Shown here: positions 1 to 13,783 of the stretch, in pieces
How the letters are laid out: each line of letters starts with the position of its first letter
How positions within the stretch are numbered: position 1 is the stretch's first letter
DNA from: Bugulina stolonifera
Taxonomy: Eukaryota > Bryozoa > Gymnolaemata > Cheilostomatida > Bugulidae
Direction: 5' to 3'
Length of the DNA: 64,000 bases
Assembly: GCA_935421135.1 (NCBI GenBank)
Contig: OW285190.1
Location: 10,736,501-10,800,500 of the forward strand
Position numbers and translations under genes: made by a program
The notes under the pieces: model-generated
The model's database searches: none
What the model was told of the DNA's origin: nothing
What the model saw: only the letters and a program-made list of their open reading frames with translations

Positions 1-1117
1 TACACTGCTCATACCATAGATATTATATGATATATAGGTCACACATCCAGGTTATTTGAATATGGTCATGTGATGCCTTCTACCTCCAACTAGGTGTATT
101 TAAGCTCACAACTGGTATAATAAGATCATTTTCTATTGTGAATGGTATGTGAATACATGTGATTGTCATATTGCTAACACTTAGGTGCTACTGATATTCT
201 GTAGTTTCACTGTGTTAGTACTGGTATGATAGCACATAGCTTTTTTCTGGCTGCAGTATATTATAAGTTATTTATTATAAAGTTACAATAAAATAAATTT
301 AATTTATAAGGAACTATTTTTGTAAATTGTTTTTTAGCTTATAGAAAAAACAATGTTATGTTCAGCAGACACCCGAGGTTTCATTTTTTTAAAACTTATT
401 TCTGCATAAGTAGCCGTTTCATATAGCTCACAATTTTTTTAATTTCTTTCTTTTTAGCAGACGACACTAAGTTGCATGTAATTAGAAGCAGAGAACATTT
501 TATCACATAATCAAAGGAATCATCTCTCTGGAATCTTGTTTGATCCGCCTTCGTCTGCAACTAGTAATAAAGCCCTAGGTAAGTGACCTGTATGTTTGTT
601 GGTCAAATATCGGAAGTGATAAACTTGATGCACATGTTTGGTGTAAGCTTGGGACTTGTGCCATACAATGAACCGATGATTGTTTTAGGGCAACTCCAGT
701 ACAGGCTGAATAATTTATAGTTGTTGCGATGGGACAACTTTTGTTTGAGTATTGGGTGTTGAACCAAGTAACAATAAAATTCAGTTTATTAGTTTATACT
801 TGATTATTTATTATTAATCTGTTGTTTAAGCCTTTATTATTATGAACTAGTAAGCTGACCTAGCAATTACTGGCTATTAATAACTGAAATGTGAAAAATT
901 ATCCACCAGTTAGATACTTTCAGAAAGTTTGGAATACTTTGCCTATATCACAGACAGTTGATATCAATCATTGGTTTTCATCACCTGTCTGTATATGACG
1001 TTGTAAGATAGTTAATACTTCTGTATCAGTCGGAACTATGGCAAGTTTAATAGTTATTACTGGCAGCAGTGTTACATCCAGGGCATTGTATATAATATTT
1101 CCCTTGTTTTCATTGTA
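1..1117. other. 5' flank of the zinc transporter gene
   Basis: No coding exon is supported here. A possible noncoding 5' exon lies at about 460-577: it follows a T-rich tract ending in AG and ends at CCCTAG before a GTAAGT donor. It could splice to the acceptor TTGTAG that ends at about 1118, just before the first coding ATG. The rest is AT-rich sequence without recognisable features. The UTR exon is an inference from splice consensus only. Confidence 0.3.
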
Positions 1118-1125
1118 GCTCCAGT

Positions 1126-4100
1126 ATGCCTAGCTTTAAAATGGTGTATAGTCTGGCAACCTTGCTGGTGATGTTGACAGCAGTGTCTGCAGATAACCAC
1201 ACTTCTGCAGATCAGAACCTCTGCATCCTACGACATATGATGCTGACGTTCACAGGTGGCACTGACCTTACAGTCTCCAACATGGCTACTCTATTTGACT
1301 CCGTTACAGTAAGCTATCACCAGAAAGCTCTAGCACACACGGAGCAAACCCAATCATCTGTAAGTAAATAAGTCAATCAACCCAGTTTCTACAGACGTAG
1401 CTGTTGGCATTTTAGTCAAAGTTAGCTCAGTTTTCTTGATTGTATTCTGTTAACTTACCAAAAGACATGATAAATAGCTACAAGTACATTATTTTGTACA
1501 GTGTTTGTTACTGTAGGGTACAAAAACTTTTTCAAATATTTTTGGAATTGTTTAGACGGATTGAAATATAACAGTATGCAGATATTATCCATTCTCTCAA
1601 CTGTTCTATTTTAATACTAAAATGTGAATATAATAATATATTAGACTGAGGCCAAAGTATCACACCATGAAGAGAGGAAGAGAAGAGAGATACATATAGC
1701 AAACCCATCCAACTCAGATGAGATTAGTACAGAATACGAGGCTAATATCTGTGATGTTGGAATAGAAGGAGATCTACATAAGGTAATTATGACTTGTAAC
1801 CCTCCTTTTAGCAAACCTTCATGTTTGTGTTATAGTATTACGTATGTATATTATATTACATTACGTTATATTGTATTAGTATATTGTATTGGATTCTATT
1901 ATGTTATATTATAATATATTGTGCTGTACGACACAAGTCATATACGTGACCCCTGCTATCAGCATCGGATATCAAGTGGACCAAAAATTCCCTCGTGAAG
2001 TCCAACTTTTACAAGCAATAACTACAGATACTTGAATTCAAGGATTGCGTCAATTTGTTTTATATTGTGGGTATTCCAATTTGTGAGCCTGTGAGTTAGT
2101 TATAACTAGGCAAGATTGTCCGATTAGAGTATGCCTTATGGACCTTTCCTGTCTGACGGCTTAGTCACACAATAATGTATTACAATATAATACAAGTTTT
2201 TTTATAGGCTTAAATTTACTATTTGTCATCAATGAAAATGTTTTTCAAGTGTCAGACTGTTCTGCATTGGAGGTGTATAATTTGTATTTTAGCATTTTCG
2301 TAGCTAGTAAATTATTTGTCAACTTTATGTTTGAAACAAGCAACTGTTGGTCAGTAACATTACTCAGTCGACTCCACCTTTTTATGCACTGACAGTTGTA
2401 GCCCGTGTTCCTAACGAATCTAAATCACGGCGAGGTTTATGAAGATGATATGTGCCAGTTGGCAACATAATGTACCGTATAAAAACATAAGAAAAAACGT
2501 TTGATTTCACATCCAGAAATTACATGACTGTGTAGCATTCTTCAACTTTTGAACATGTCATTTGAACATGCCGTACGTATAGTTCATCATCGTCATAGTT
2601 GTGCGCCAAACAGCTTCCGAGTTGTCAAGAACTCAGTAACGGCATGTGCTGTTATACTATTCTGGTCACCCAGTGCTATTCACCTTTACGTCACATGCCT
2701 CATTATTATACCATAATAGTGTAATTGAGAGTAGAAATCATGTTTTTGTCCGTTGTAAAAGGATAACTCAGTATTGTTTGCCTAGTAAATATTTCACATA
2801 GCAGCATTGTTTCCAAGTCGCCGATGGGTCTTCCCATTTTTCCTGCCTTTTATATATTGCTGTGATCTGAAGAGAAAGTGACAGCCTTTGGTATACTGTA
2901 ATTAACAAACGGTGGGACGATATCAACTTGGCAACAGATAGTCTTTAACCAGAACACAAAAACTGAAACAATGATACCTGGCCAGCCCTAATTCAACCTG
3001 ATCACCAAACCATTATACCAATTTGTTACCTAAAAATAACAAAGATATGCAAACATGACCTGGGTTTACCTTTTCACTTACACTCCACCTTCTCCTGCGT
3101 AGTGGTTATTTACTAGCATAGATAGAATACTCAAGTGAATAATTTATAATTGTTCTTACAAAACCCTGCTGACGTGAGCCATGACCAACAGATCCTTTTC
3201 TAAGACAACTTACGAGGTGGGAGGATTCCAGAGTGTTTGTTTCTGTATGACCATAACTTGAGGTGTTTTGGCAAGTTTTTTCCCCAAGTTCAAATAAATA
3301 TGCGATATCTGTTGGTTGTTGTTCAGACGTAGTATAAACATGAAGAAGTGAGATATAGTGCCTTGCAAGAGGGTGATAAGTACACATGTCATGTAATAAT
3401 AAATAATATTTGGGGAATAAATAATAAAAATATGAACATCTTTGCAATAATAGGTCATATATGTATTTTTAAATTCTGTCACATAACACGTTACCACTCA
3501 ATGCACTAGCCAGTACAGTTTGTCATGTACTAGCCAATTTATTGTAGCACGTAGAACAATTTTATTTTATTCTGATATTTTATACATTATAATATACCTG
3601 TATTCTATTTGCTGTTATACAGTGTTTACCTGGCAAAGATTTGTTAAAGAGGAGAGGATTCAACATAAACAAAAATGGCAGCAGGAACCTGAGTTCAAGA
3701 GAATTTGAGTCACTCTGCCCGACGTTGCTCTACCAACTGACCATGACCCCATGTGTTCGTCATTCACACACATTCCTTCCTGAGAAGACAACTCCACTTC
3801 CTGTCAGCGCGGTTGATTCTCGGCCCTACTTGGGTATGTATGCACTAACAGTACTGACTCTTGTGTTTTGAAGTATAATATATGGTTGGCAGCGCTGACC
3901 TTGTTGGCGGCACCTGATATTTCAGTTGCGTAACAGCAGTGCTAGCCTGAGGCCATAGTCTGCCCAGTCTTGTTGCCAGGGGCAATGAGGAATAGCATAT
4001 GCTGCGACATAAAGGCGATGCTTCTGGCTTAGGGGCTAATATCTAAGGTCACCCGAGGCCGTTAGCTTCTATGATTCAAAAGAAATAACATTGCAGCCAG

Positions 4101-7100
4101 ACTCCTCCCAGCTGGTTTTATGCAGGTTTAGTTCAAAAAGTGTTTGAAATTGTTTTACGTTTGCAGTTTTTAATTATAGACACCTGTGACTTCATTAGCC
4201 AGTGCAGTGAAAAGTGCGATTGTGGATTTTAAAATTTACTTTTAAATATTGCTATTTCTGTCACAACAGTTCAGAGATTTCTCTGCTTCATTGGGAAAAT
4301 AATTATATTATCAGTTTTGATGATAGTGGATCATTCAGGACTAACGATGTGAACTTACCATCCGAAACAGTAAACATGAGGGCATTCACCTCATGTTTAC
4401 ATAATGGAAAATGTTGAATTGTGATTCTGGAGAGGTTGTTTTTAAATTATCTGTTTTGGAACAGTTGTCCTGTCCTAGCAATATTTTCTCATTATATAAC
4501 TCTATGTAATGTGATATGCAAAAACTATGAAATGATTTTGTTGTACGTAACGTAACGTAGCGTGTAGTTATTTAGGCATTTTGTATAATAATTTTAATTT
4601 ACCATCTTCCAGGGCTATCATTAGGTAAGAAAACTACTTTATTATGATTAATTCTTTCATTCAAGGCTTTGTTTAACCTTCTGTTTACAAGAAAACCGAG
4701 TGCCAGGTAAGGGTGGTGAAAACTAGCCACCCTTACTAAAACTAATGCCAATAACTCCATGAATCTGAAGCTATTCTCCTTCTTTCCAATGTCATATTGT
4801 ATGTAGCCCTTGTAGACCCCTGTACGCGGTGCCTCTTCTATCAAAGCTATTATTGTTGTCCCGGATCCCCTATTCTACCGTCATGCGTTGGACCTTTCTA
4901 TCAGCTACCGATTTCATGATATTTTACTGACTTTATATTATCGCTGTCGACCTGTATGCTTGTGATAGTGTTATACTCCATATTACATAAATGCTGTCTC
5001 TATGTTATATATGCTGGCTATATTATATACATATACATGTACATGTATAACATGTATAATATGCTGACTAAGTATTACAACAATGTGAACTTTCTACATG
5101 TACAATGTATATATTATACCTACTGCAGATGTTATATGTGTATTATATTGCTCTACTGCTTTCTGTACTATCAACTGCATAGGTATGACAGACCCTGTGT
5201 TGTCTTTCTGTCAGTGTTGCTAGCTAGATGAATAGTGTTGTAGATGTATGTGAATAATGCAGCTTCATTTAACCCCAAGTATGGCCATGATGTTGTCCTC
5301 GTCTCCGAAGGGTTCCCCTTCTATCTAAATATAATATGTTATTCATACTGTGCAAATCTATGGTGACTATAATTGACAGTGGAAGGTTCCCAAAAGACTC
5401 ACCCACTTAGAAAAGTAGGACGGGTGGTAGTTTTTGAGAATCAATTGGAATATTCATCACACTCTCTGTTCTTTATATTCTCTATGCACATTTTATTTTA
5501 CTTTATTTCTCCACTTGTGTCTTCGCCTTCCAGCAATATAGAGCTGAAGCCTGAATTTAATTATTGTAACTGAGGACAAGTCCAGGTAAGTTGAGGAATC
5601 TGTATGCATTGTGCGCCATCTGCATGTATATATACATTGTTGTTGTAGCGTGGATAGGAGCTGTTGGCTCTGTGGTGGTGATTAGTGTAGCAGGACTGGG
5701 AGTTATCTCCATCATACCTCTGATTAAGAAGTCTTTCTATAAACAAGCCATACAGTTCCTTGTAGCCCTGGCTGTTGGAACTCTGGTTGGTGATGCACTA
5801 CTGCATCTTCTTCCACACGTAAGTCCTCTAGACCTCATTGCAGTTCTATTATATGAGAGTGTATGGTATTCCAGAGCTCATGGAGCTAATCTCTAGAGTT
5901 TAGAGATTGGCGGAATGAGTACTTCACCACCATACATATGATTATATTTTTAAACAGAAGATCTGTGTATTTTTCTTTCAAAGGGGTAGGCAATAGATAG
6001 CCGAGAATGTAATATTATGTGTGGTGTTGATGCTATTAAATATGCATGTGTATTCTATGTTATATTCTATACTCTATCCAACAGGCACTGAGTGAACATG
6101 AAGAAGTTGATACAGATCTGAGATCCTCCACCCACCATGTCTGGAGGGCCAGCGTGTCACTTCTGGGAATCTTTGTCTTCTTCAACGCAGAAAGAATACT
6201 TGGTGCTATTACCAGCACTAAGAGAAGCAAGAAGGCAGCGGCTAGGAGACAGGATAAGGTAAGTATTGTTGTATACCTTGGTTGTTGCTGGGTTACATTG
6301 AGTGTCATGTGCTCACAAAGGTTTTGGATGAAGAGAGTTGGCCCTCTGTGAGTAAAGAGGATTGGGTTTGGGCATTTCAAAACTTTGAAGAATATTTGTG
6401 CGATTTGCTTCTGTAAGTCTACCAGATCTCTATAAATATAATGATTAGATGCCAGTATATCATATTGACCATACTCAAGCCTTGACCTCTCAACTATTAA
6501 ACACTGATTCTACAATATTTAGATTAGCGGAGTATCCTTATCTGCCCAATAGGAAAACTTCTCATGGAGTTAATTCTGTGATTTAAACTTTTGGCCACCG
6601 CCGTTGATATCATGCCCTCGGGGAATGATCAGTTTGGTTTGAACTTTCTATATCTGTTGTTAATTGATTAGGCTTCCTCGATGTTATGTAATACATGCCT
6701 ACGGAGCATGTACATGGAGCATGTAGACGTCTGGTTTCAATTAATTAGATGTGATTGCCCAAACTTGAATTTTGTGTCTCTGGACAAGAAAGCTTATAAA
6801 GTTTACATCCTATTCCTGAGCTGCGGGTTTTTTAGCAGTCAATTCTTGTGCAATATAATTATAGATTTGTAAGTATATTGTACTAAACATAATATATTCA
6901 AATCCTTCTTGTATATACAGGTTTATTTATATGCTACTAAGGTATATGATACTCTATTGTTTTGGTGACATAATAACCAACAAAGAATTTACAGTTACAT
7001 GTACATGGAGTCATTTTTCCGTAACAAAACCTATTGTAACTTTCTATATTTTGGGAAAATATTCCAGTCTTAGAAGTTGTACACTTAGGTGCAAACGATC

Positions 7101-10100
7101 ATATAGCTTGTGATAAATAATGCACTAGTAAACATGTTTATGATTTTGGAATTATTTTATATACTATTTTTCTTCTGTTTACTGTGCATCTGTAACAGTT
7201 ATGAGTGGCGTAGTGCGGTCTATTCCCCCATTCTAGTCTGTTTTTGTTATCTAAATATCTGGGATTAGATTTCAAGGCAATTCTGAATACATTGTGGTAT
7301 TTATTTACAGCAAGAGGGAGGGCCTTCTGATGCTAAGACTAGGTCAGAAGATGTAGTGTCTTGTGGATCATGTGCGGAAGTACCTTTTGTTAGCGGGCAC
7401 AGTGCTAGAGGTGAGTACATCCTGCATATTTACCCCAGACAATGTTTACACTATTTTATACACATACATGTGTGTTGTACCCAACAATACATACTAGTCC
7501 GTATATAGTGTACTTGTACATTGCAGTTTTAGAATACTATGACTATATCAACAAACAAATATCATAGCTCAATATTACACAAACTAATTTCACATTAGCG
7601 GTGTGTCACGTAGCTGTGGTTGTACAACAGCCACAGCTGATTCTAGATCAACTATCTCTGTAGTCTTGTTTGCAAGTAGTGTTGTGAATGTATATGACTA
7701 AAATGTTTCAAGGTTCTCATGACTCTGGTCAATGGTCATTGAACCTTTCTTTGTGCAACTCTTGACCACTAAAGATAAGCATTGTTAAGTGACTTAAGAG
7801 TGGATAGGAAGGTCAAAAATGTCAATGAAATTAAATCGCTGATAGGTTTTGATTGCTATACAGTTTACTACACGCTGACGTTGCTTAATTGTTGTGCTGT
7901 ACAGTGTACAGGCAGAGTATTTTTTCTTCCAAATCGTAAAACAACTGACCTTGCCTCAAGGAAATAATTCACTTTCACCAGCTGGAGTTAGTGCTGTTTT
8001 AGGAATGTTGTTAAATGTTGCGCAGTAAATTTTATGTACAATAGGAATATTAATCTATTAACCGTGTTTTTGTCTTTTAACTGTTATTCCTAATTTTGTT
8101 GGAAGTGCATACATGTACATATATGTGACCCCTTCTCTCTGAAACACACATCTGGATGTCCATAAATTGACCAGCAAATTTTCCCTACTTCCAACCAATT
8201 CACAAGCTTAAAATTCGGAATAAACATAACAAACGTAATGAACTACATATTGTATTAGTTATTGAAAATTATTTCATGTAAATCTTGTATGATTTTTGTT
8301 ATAGCTTGTCAAATTCAAACGTGTTGAGAAATTTTTGGTCCTCTCGATGTCTGGCTTTGATAGCAGGGGTTGCATATTGTTGATTATCGGTACAATGCTA
8401 TACCTACTAATGACTGATTTATAGATGACACAGCTATATGCTGGTATTGCGGTTCTCATGTATTTGTTCTACATGATAAAGGTATACCTAGTAACACAGT
8501 AACAGTGTTGATAGAGTTAAAAGTCGTAGTTCTTGTAGATATTAGCCTAGTTTCTCGCTTGCTGTTGTAGAATGAGTTAGAATGGCTGGCTAACCTCCTT
8601 AATTGCATGAAATTTAAACTGTAGAACCACAGCCAGCTACTGTAATACATGTTAAATCCTTTTAGCTGCAATTTCATGATTTCTGAAATCTACAACTTTC
8701 ACATTCAGTAAAAAGAGTAAAATTTGGAGTTGTCATCACTTTAATTTGATGTGAACTATCATTGTAATCTACATTTTAAAGGCACCAAAGGCATTCGCTA
8801 TTACATTATGATTGTGATCATTGTTCAGCAACTGTAATTTGTTATACTCTTTGCTATTGGCTGTCGGTTGACACCTTGAATTTAATTCATATACATGTAG
8901 GTGTTTATTCTGAATTGTAGGGAAGACAACCCCCAACTATATTATGCTAATGGCACACACTTATCATTATTTGAGTCGTTGCTCTAAGTAAAAACTTGGT
9001 TCAATACAATATTGTTGTGCTGTTACCATAGCCATGTAGTTGTTCATGGGAACAGATAACTCCCAAGTCTATAGAAAGTAGTAGTTTTAGATACATGCTT
9101 GAATATTCCATTATGCTGTTTTTCACCTAATAGAGTTGGTAACATTTGAGAATGAGTTCCAATTGTTAAGTCTATCTGTCGAATGGGATGTATTATGTTG
9201 ACCTGAGTGGAATTTCTATGTTGTACATGATTGTCTTATCTATATATATCCCCATAATATGATTACCCCTCACTAAGTTGTAGATAGTAGTATCACATCG
9301 GGCAATATAAGATGATTATGTAGCTATTAATATACATTGATGTACATCTGTAGCATGTTTCACATTTTCCGTATAATGCAGCGATCCTTTTATGCTTAAT
9401 AATCAGTATACTAATATACTAACCAGTCATGAGTTGTTGTAGCATTCATGTATCAACGAGTATTATGTTATTGTTATTGTAGAGATCACTGAACTGGCCA
9501 ATGAAGCGCATAGAGAATTGCATGAGCTCAACAAAACTCCCTGCACCCATTCCACAGAGCTGGTTAACGTTACAGATGGTGACCATAAAACCTGTCCTCT
9601 CCAGTCAAAGAGCTGCCAGCTATCTGTAAGCACTTGTCACGTGATATTATTAATAGCCTAATATTCGATATCCGTCTATCACATAATTACGTTGCAGTGC
9701 CATATTTCTACGAATATGCATGTGTGTAATAGTATGCATATACATGTATATGTATATGTAGTTTTAGATACATGCTTGAATATTCCATTATGCTGTTTTT
9801 CACCTAATAGAGTTGGTAACATTTGAGAATGAGTTCCAATTGTTAAGTCTATCTGTCGAATGGGATGTATATATGTATTATAGGACATACAATATCATAC
9901 GTAACATACGTAAGTATATCAAACATACATAAAAGTTGATATGCAGTATTATTACTGTAGGTATTTTATAATTCGTATAAAATCCAAGTTTGGTCATTAT
10001 GCTAAAATGAAATTTTGGATAAAATACATACAAATTAGACTGACAAGCTGTCATGGGGCTTTGCTCTGGGATTTTGATTAGTTGAAATTTGAAAGTTGCA

Positions 10101-12182
10101 CCAATTTCACTTTTATCTGCACCGGTATAAAAGTATTCTAGACCTTATAAAGTATCGTATTACCATTACTTGTTGATGCTTTGTTGTAGAGAATATCAGA
10201 GAATGCTTCTCCTGTCCATGTGAGCCTGCCGGCTCTCAATCAGACGCACCATGGCGGCCATACTGTCATGAAGAATTCACCATCTTCTCCTGTACACCAG
10301 GTACGTAGTCTAGTGTCAACTGTATTAGATAACCCACTATTCTAGTCTTGTTATTGAAAATTAATTCACAATAGAACCAATTGTCTGTAGAATAGTATAA
10401 AGTCAAGGGTGTACACTATTTAGGAGTTATCTTCTCTGGCACAAGGTTCTACATGAGAAGATAATTTCTAACATAGGCACTATCTCTCTTTGTCTATGGA
10501 TGTAATGTACACACTCCACCTAGTGTTATACATCTCTATGTCTATGGATATAATGTACACACTACACCTAGTGTTATACGTCTCTATGTCTATGGATATA
10601 ATGTACACACTACACATATTTATAGGGTAACGAGTTAACAGTGACCAGTCCATTGCTAACTACATCTGCTCCGCACTGCGTGTCTAAACTATCAGATGAA
10701 GAGAAGCACATACACACCATCCATTCAATGTCCAGCAGAGAGTCAGATGCTGATGTGGAGGAAGAGGGTCATGGCCATGGACACAGTCACTCTGTACCTA
10801 GCTCTTGTTCTTCAGTAGCTTACATGGTTATTATGGGAGATGGTCTACATAACTTTACGGATGGTTTAGCTATAGGTATGCGATGTATATGACAAAGCTA
10901 TTTGCCTTTATGTACATGGTGTTATATAATAGTTAACGTGTTAAAAATTCTCTCTCACAAAGAGTACTACAACCTGATATTTCAGCTTAGCCTCAGGTTC
11001 ATGCTGTTAGATTTGGGTGAGAAGACTGAGTATTCCACACACCCCTCCCCCATTGTTTACAGCGGTACTTTGCTCAAATGCTATGAGGGGTTTCCTCCCT
11101 TCCTAATTTATACTGAAATAATTTGAGCAAGTTATAGTCCCAATCTTATATACCTTTAGTACATGTCGATACATGTACAATGATACATGTACTAAAGGTA
11201 TATATTATAGGACAGTTGGTGTACATTACATGTGTTTATTGTTATACTAAGTAATATACCCCACCTTATATTTTCAGGTGCTGCTTTCTCATCTAGTTTT
11301 ACTGGTGGAATGAGTACAGCCATAGCTGTCTTGTGTCACGAACTGCCCCATGAACTAGGTGAGTACATACATTGTACATTGTAGTCTAATATACATCACT
11401 AAATGATCCTATACTAATAATGGAACAGAAAGAACACAACCACAACGAAACTTAGACTAACCTTATCGACATGGGTTGTTTAGTTGCTGACTAATGTGCT
11501 ACAGTATGCTTTATACCTTTAGCTAAAGATGTGTAATTGAATGTTTTTATGTTTTACTGTTACAGGTGACTTTGCTATGTTACTCAAGACTGGTATGTCA
11601 CTAAAGCAGGCATATCTGTGTAACATAGTCAGTGCCACCCTACAGTGTATCGGTGTAATAATTGGTGTGCTGATCGGCAATGTAGGCTCTGCATCCCAAT
11701 GGTTGTTTGCATTCGCTGGTGGAATCTTCCTCTATGTTGGTCTCGTAGACATGGTATGTTTAGCAGCATCTTTATCTTAACTAGATATGCAAAATTAGTC
11801 TACTAAGGAACTCGAAATACTTAAAGTTGTCTTCTCAATAAGGTATAGAATTGATGTTGAGCAAGGAAAGACAATCCCCTACATGGCTGATATTTTAAGG
11901 AAAGCACTTGTCTCTTGAAACATTGCAGTTTCAGGGCAAATGTTGAGCGTTCAGTATCAATTAATTATTACACGTTATCAATATGCTTATCTATATGACA
12001 TTGTATGCCTCAGATAACAGTGTTAATTTTGTGTACAGCTGCCAGAGATAACAAAGATAGACCCAAAGGGAGTATGGAAGCAGTTATTCCTTCAGAACTG
12101 CGGGCTACTGCTAGGATTCACCTTCATGCTACTTATAGCTGCCTTCGAAACAGATATTGAAAATGCTTTTGTTGCCAGCTAA
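1126..12182 (+). CDS. LIV-1 subfamily ZIP zinc transporter (SLC39A6/10/12/4-like), 12 coding exons
   Basis: Predicted zinc importer of the ZIP (SLC39) family, LIV-1 branch, in the plasma or an internal membrane. Exons: 1126-1359, 1645-1782, 3623-3833, 5649-5818, 6085-6258, 7311-7410, 9483-9625, 10190-10300, 10626-10875, 11278-11358, 11566-11753, 12039-12182; phases agree throughout, giving about 647 aa. The N-terminus is a signal peptide ([17 protein letters not shown]) and a luminal domain. The LIV-1 hallmark before TM1 reads LCPTLLYQL (CPALLYQ in most members). TM2-TM3 follow, then a variable cytoplasmic loop with His-rich [10 protein letters not shown]4 has [10 protein letters not shown] and TM5 has HELPHELGD, the metal-binding signatures of the subfamily. 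TM6-TM8 end the protein at VAS-stop. The start was chosen because it opens the signal peptide just after a splice acceptor. Which paralogue it matches best cannot be decided by eye. Confidence 0.93.
9081..9193 (+). repeat. 113-bp exact direct repeat, copy 1 (intron 6 of ZIP gene)
   Basis: Begins GTAGTTTTAGATACATGCTT and ends GAATGGGATGTAT. An identical 113-bp copy lies 677 bp downstream, on the other side of exon 7. No terminal inverted repeats are visible inside it. Confidence 0.85.
9758..9870 (+). repeat. 113-bp exact direct repeat, copy 2 (intron 7 of ZIP gene)
   Basis: Second identical copy of the sequence at 9081-9193, placed after a TA/TG-rich stretch (ATACATGTATATGTATATGTA). Identity over the full length points to a recent duplication or a gene-conversion event around exon 7. 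Confidence 0.85.
10485..10613 (+). repeat. 48-bp tandem repeat, about 2.7 copies (ZIP intron 8)
   Basis: The unit begins TCTATGGATATAATGTACAC and contains CACCTAGTGTTATAC. Three successive copies differ by a few substitutions. It ends a few bases before the acceptor of exon 9 and is a local minisatellite. Confidence 0.75.
11147..11204. repeat. Perfect 20-bp inverted repeat (hairpin), ZIP intron 9
   Basis: Left arm TATATACCTTTAGTACATGT at 11147-11166 and its exact reverse complement at 11185-11204 enclose 18 bp that again contain ACATGTAC. It may be a remnant of a foldback element. No target duplication could be assigned. Confidence 0.7.
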
Positions 12183-13381
12183 GCCACTCTCTTCAGTAAC
12201 TCCCTATTCTATACTCACTTCAACTATTCTGTCTACATACATAGAATGATATCTATTGTAACTGAATTCATATAATTATTGTATTAACATTATCTATTTT
12301 TTATATTCCTTCTAATCCAATTACAGCAGCTGTAAAATCTTGCCAGTTGGTAGTCTTCCAAATATATCCTGTTTTGGAGTTGTCTCCTTTTGGTATATGT
12401 ATTTACTCTTGTATTATATTAGACCTACATGACTGTATTCTTATTCATTCTGTTGACAATCACTACCCTTAGTGCTGCCTAGTTAATGTTGATTTAAGTG
12501 GGTTAACAAATAGTGGAAATGAAACATGAAGCTTGCCTGTAAAGAAACCCTCCTCCTCCCACCCATACTTGACCAGGTATAGGCATCAAGATAGTAGGCG
12601 GAGCCAGGGAGGTGGCAAGGTTTCATATTCTTTTCCACTATAATTGTGTATTTATTATTATAGTGTGTGTTATTTCAAACTGCAGGTGCCGCAGATTGTC
12701 CAAGGAATTGACCTGTACTTGTTTACTGTTGTCATCTAAATATTTTGCACTGTGTGATAGAGGCATTTACTTAAATTTGTGGGTATATTTTAAATTTTAT
12801 TCTATCAGTTGAGTGAACAGATGATGCTCTGTAGTTATTTTCATCTCACTAATGAAACACATCTTTAGTTCATGAGATTTCAGTAGAAATCAAGGTGCTT
12901 CTCAATACTATGAATCTATACAACCATGACTAATATTATATACCTGTATACAATATTGATAATACATGTAGCCTACAATGTACCTACTCATATCTTCTAT
13001 CTACCTTGGAATTTGTAGAAGCTATAGACTACAATATTATATGTTAAATACTCTCACATTTCGCAATATTAATACTTCTTGGCCATATCATTTTATTTTA
13101 GTAATATTATTTTACTAGTACAATAATTATAATTGTTGTAATTAGGATAATTAGAATACCATTTATAATTTTAAAATATCATTTCTATATAATATTATAT
13201 CAGGCGTTTAAGAAGTTTTTGGAATAATGGTGATATGTACAACTGTAGTACCTTATTTTGCAAGGCTTCCTGAGCTGTTGCTGAAAAGTTGTTTATTTTT
13301 TTAAAAAGTTATATTTTATGAAATTGAAAATCTTTGTTGCTAATTAAATATACAAGTATAAATAATATATTAATAGTTATT
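12183..13381. other. 3' flank of ZIP gene, up to the Polinton
   Basis: Contains the ZIP 3' UTR and AT-rich intergenic DNA. No exon, RNA gene or repeat was recognised. It ends with the left copy of the 6-bp Polinton target duplication GTTATT at 13376-13381. Confidence 0.6.
13376..13381. repeat. Target site duplication, left copy (GTTATT)
   Basis: Six bases directly outside the left TIR, identical to 24219-24224. The length matches the 6-bp duplication made by Polinton integrases. Confidence 0.9.
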
Positions 13382-13752
13382 AGTAGTATAGTCAGTGCAC
13401 TTCTAGACAGACACGCACTCATTGACCCCTGTTTTCAACCAATCACAAGCCGGTATTTCCGATTTCAACCAATCACAGAAGAGCACAAAAATTTTGCACA
13501 CGACCTTGCCAAGGTCACCCCAAAATCCCCCCTTCTGATTGGTCGAAAAAACATTTGCACACTTGACCCCGAACCCGGCCACGACCCCTTCCCTTCCTCC
13601 TTCCCACCCTCCTCCCCTCCCCCTCCCCCACCTCCCACTCCTCCCTCCTCCCCGCCACCGCCCTCGTCCCGTCCGCGCCACCGCCGTCGCCGCCGCCGCC
13701 ACCGCCGCCCTCACCACCGCCGTCGCCGCCGCCACCACCACCGCCCTCACCA

Positions 13753-13783
<31 letters not shown>

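Noticed and set aside
3700..3780. tRNA-like GTTGCTCTACCAACTGAC in antisense
   Set aside because: It lies in ZIP exon 3 and encodes the conserved LCPTLLYQL block; resemblance to a tRNA arm is coincidental.
4599..4844. 81-aa - strand ORF in ZIP intron 3
   Set aside because: No family match; intronic; no splice structure.
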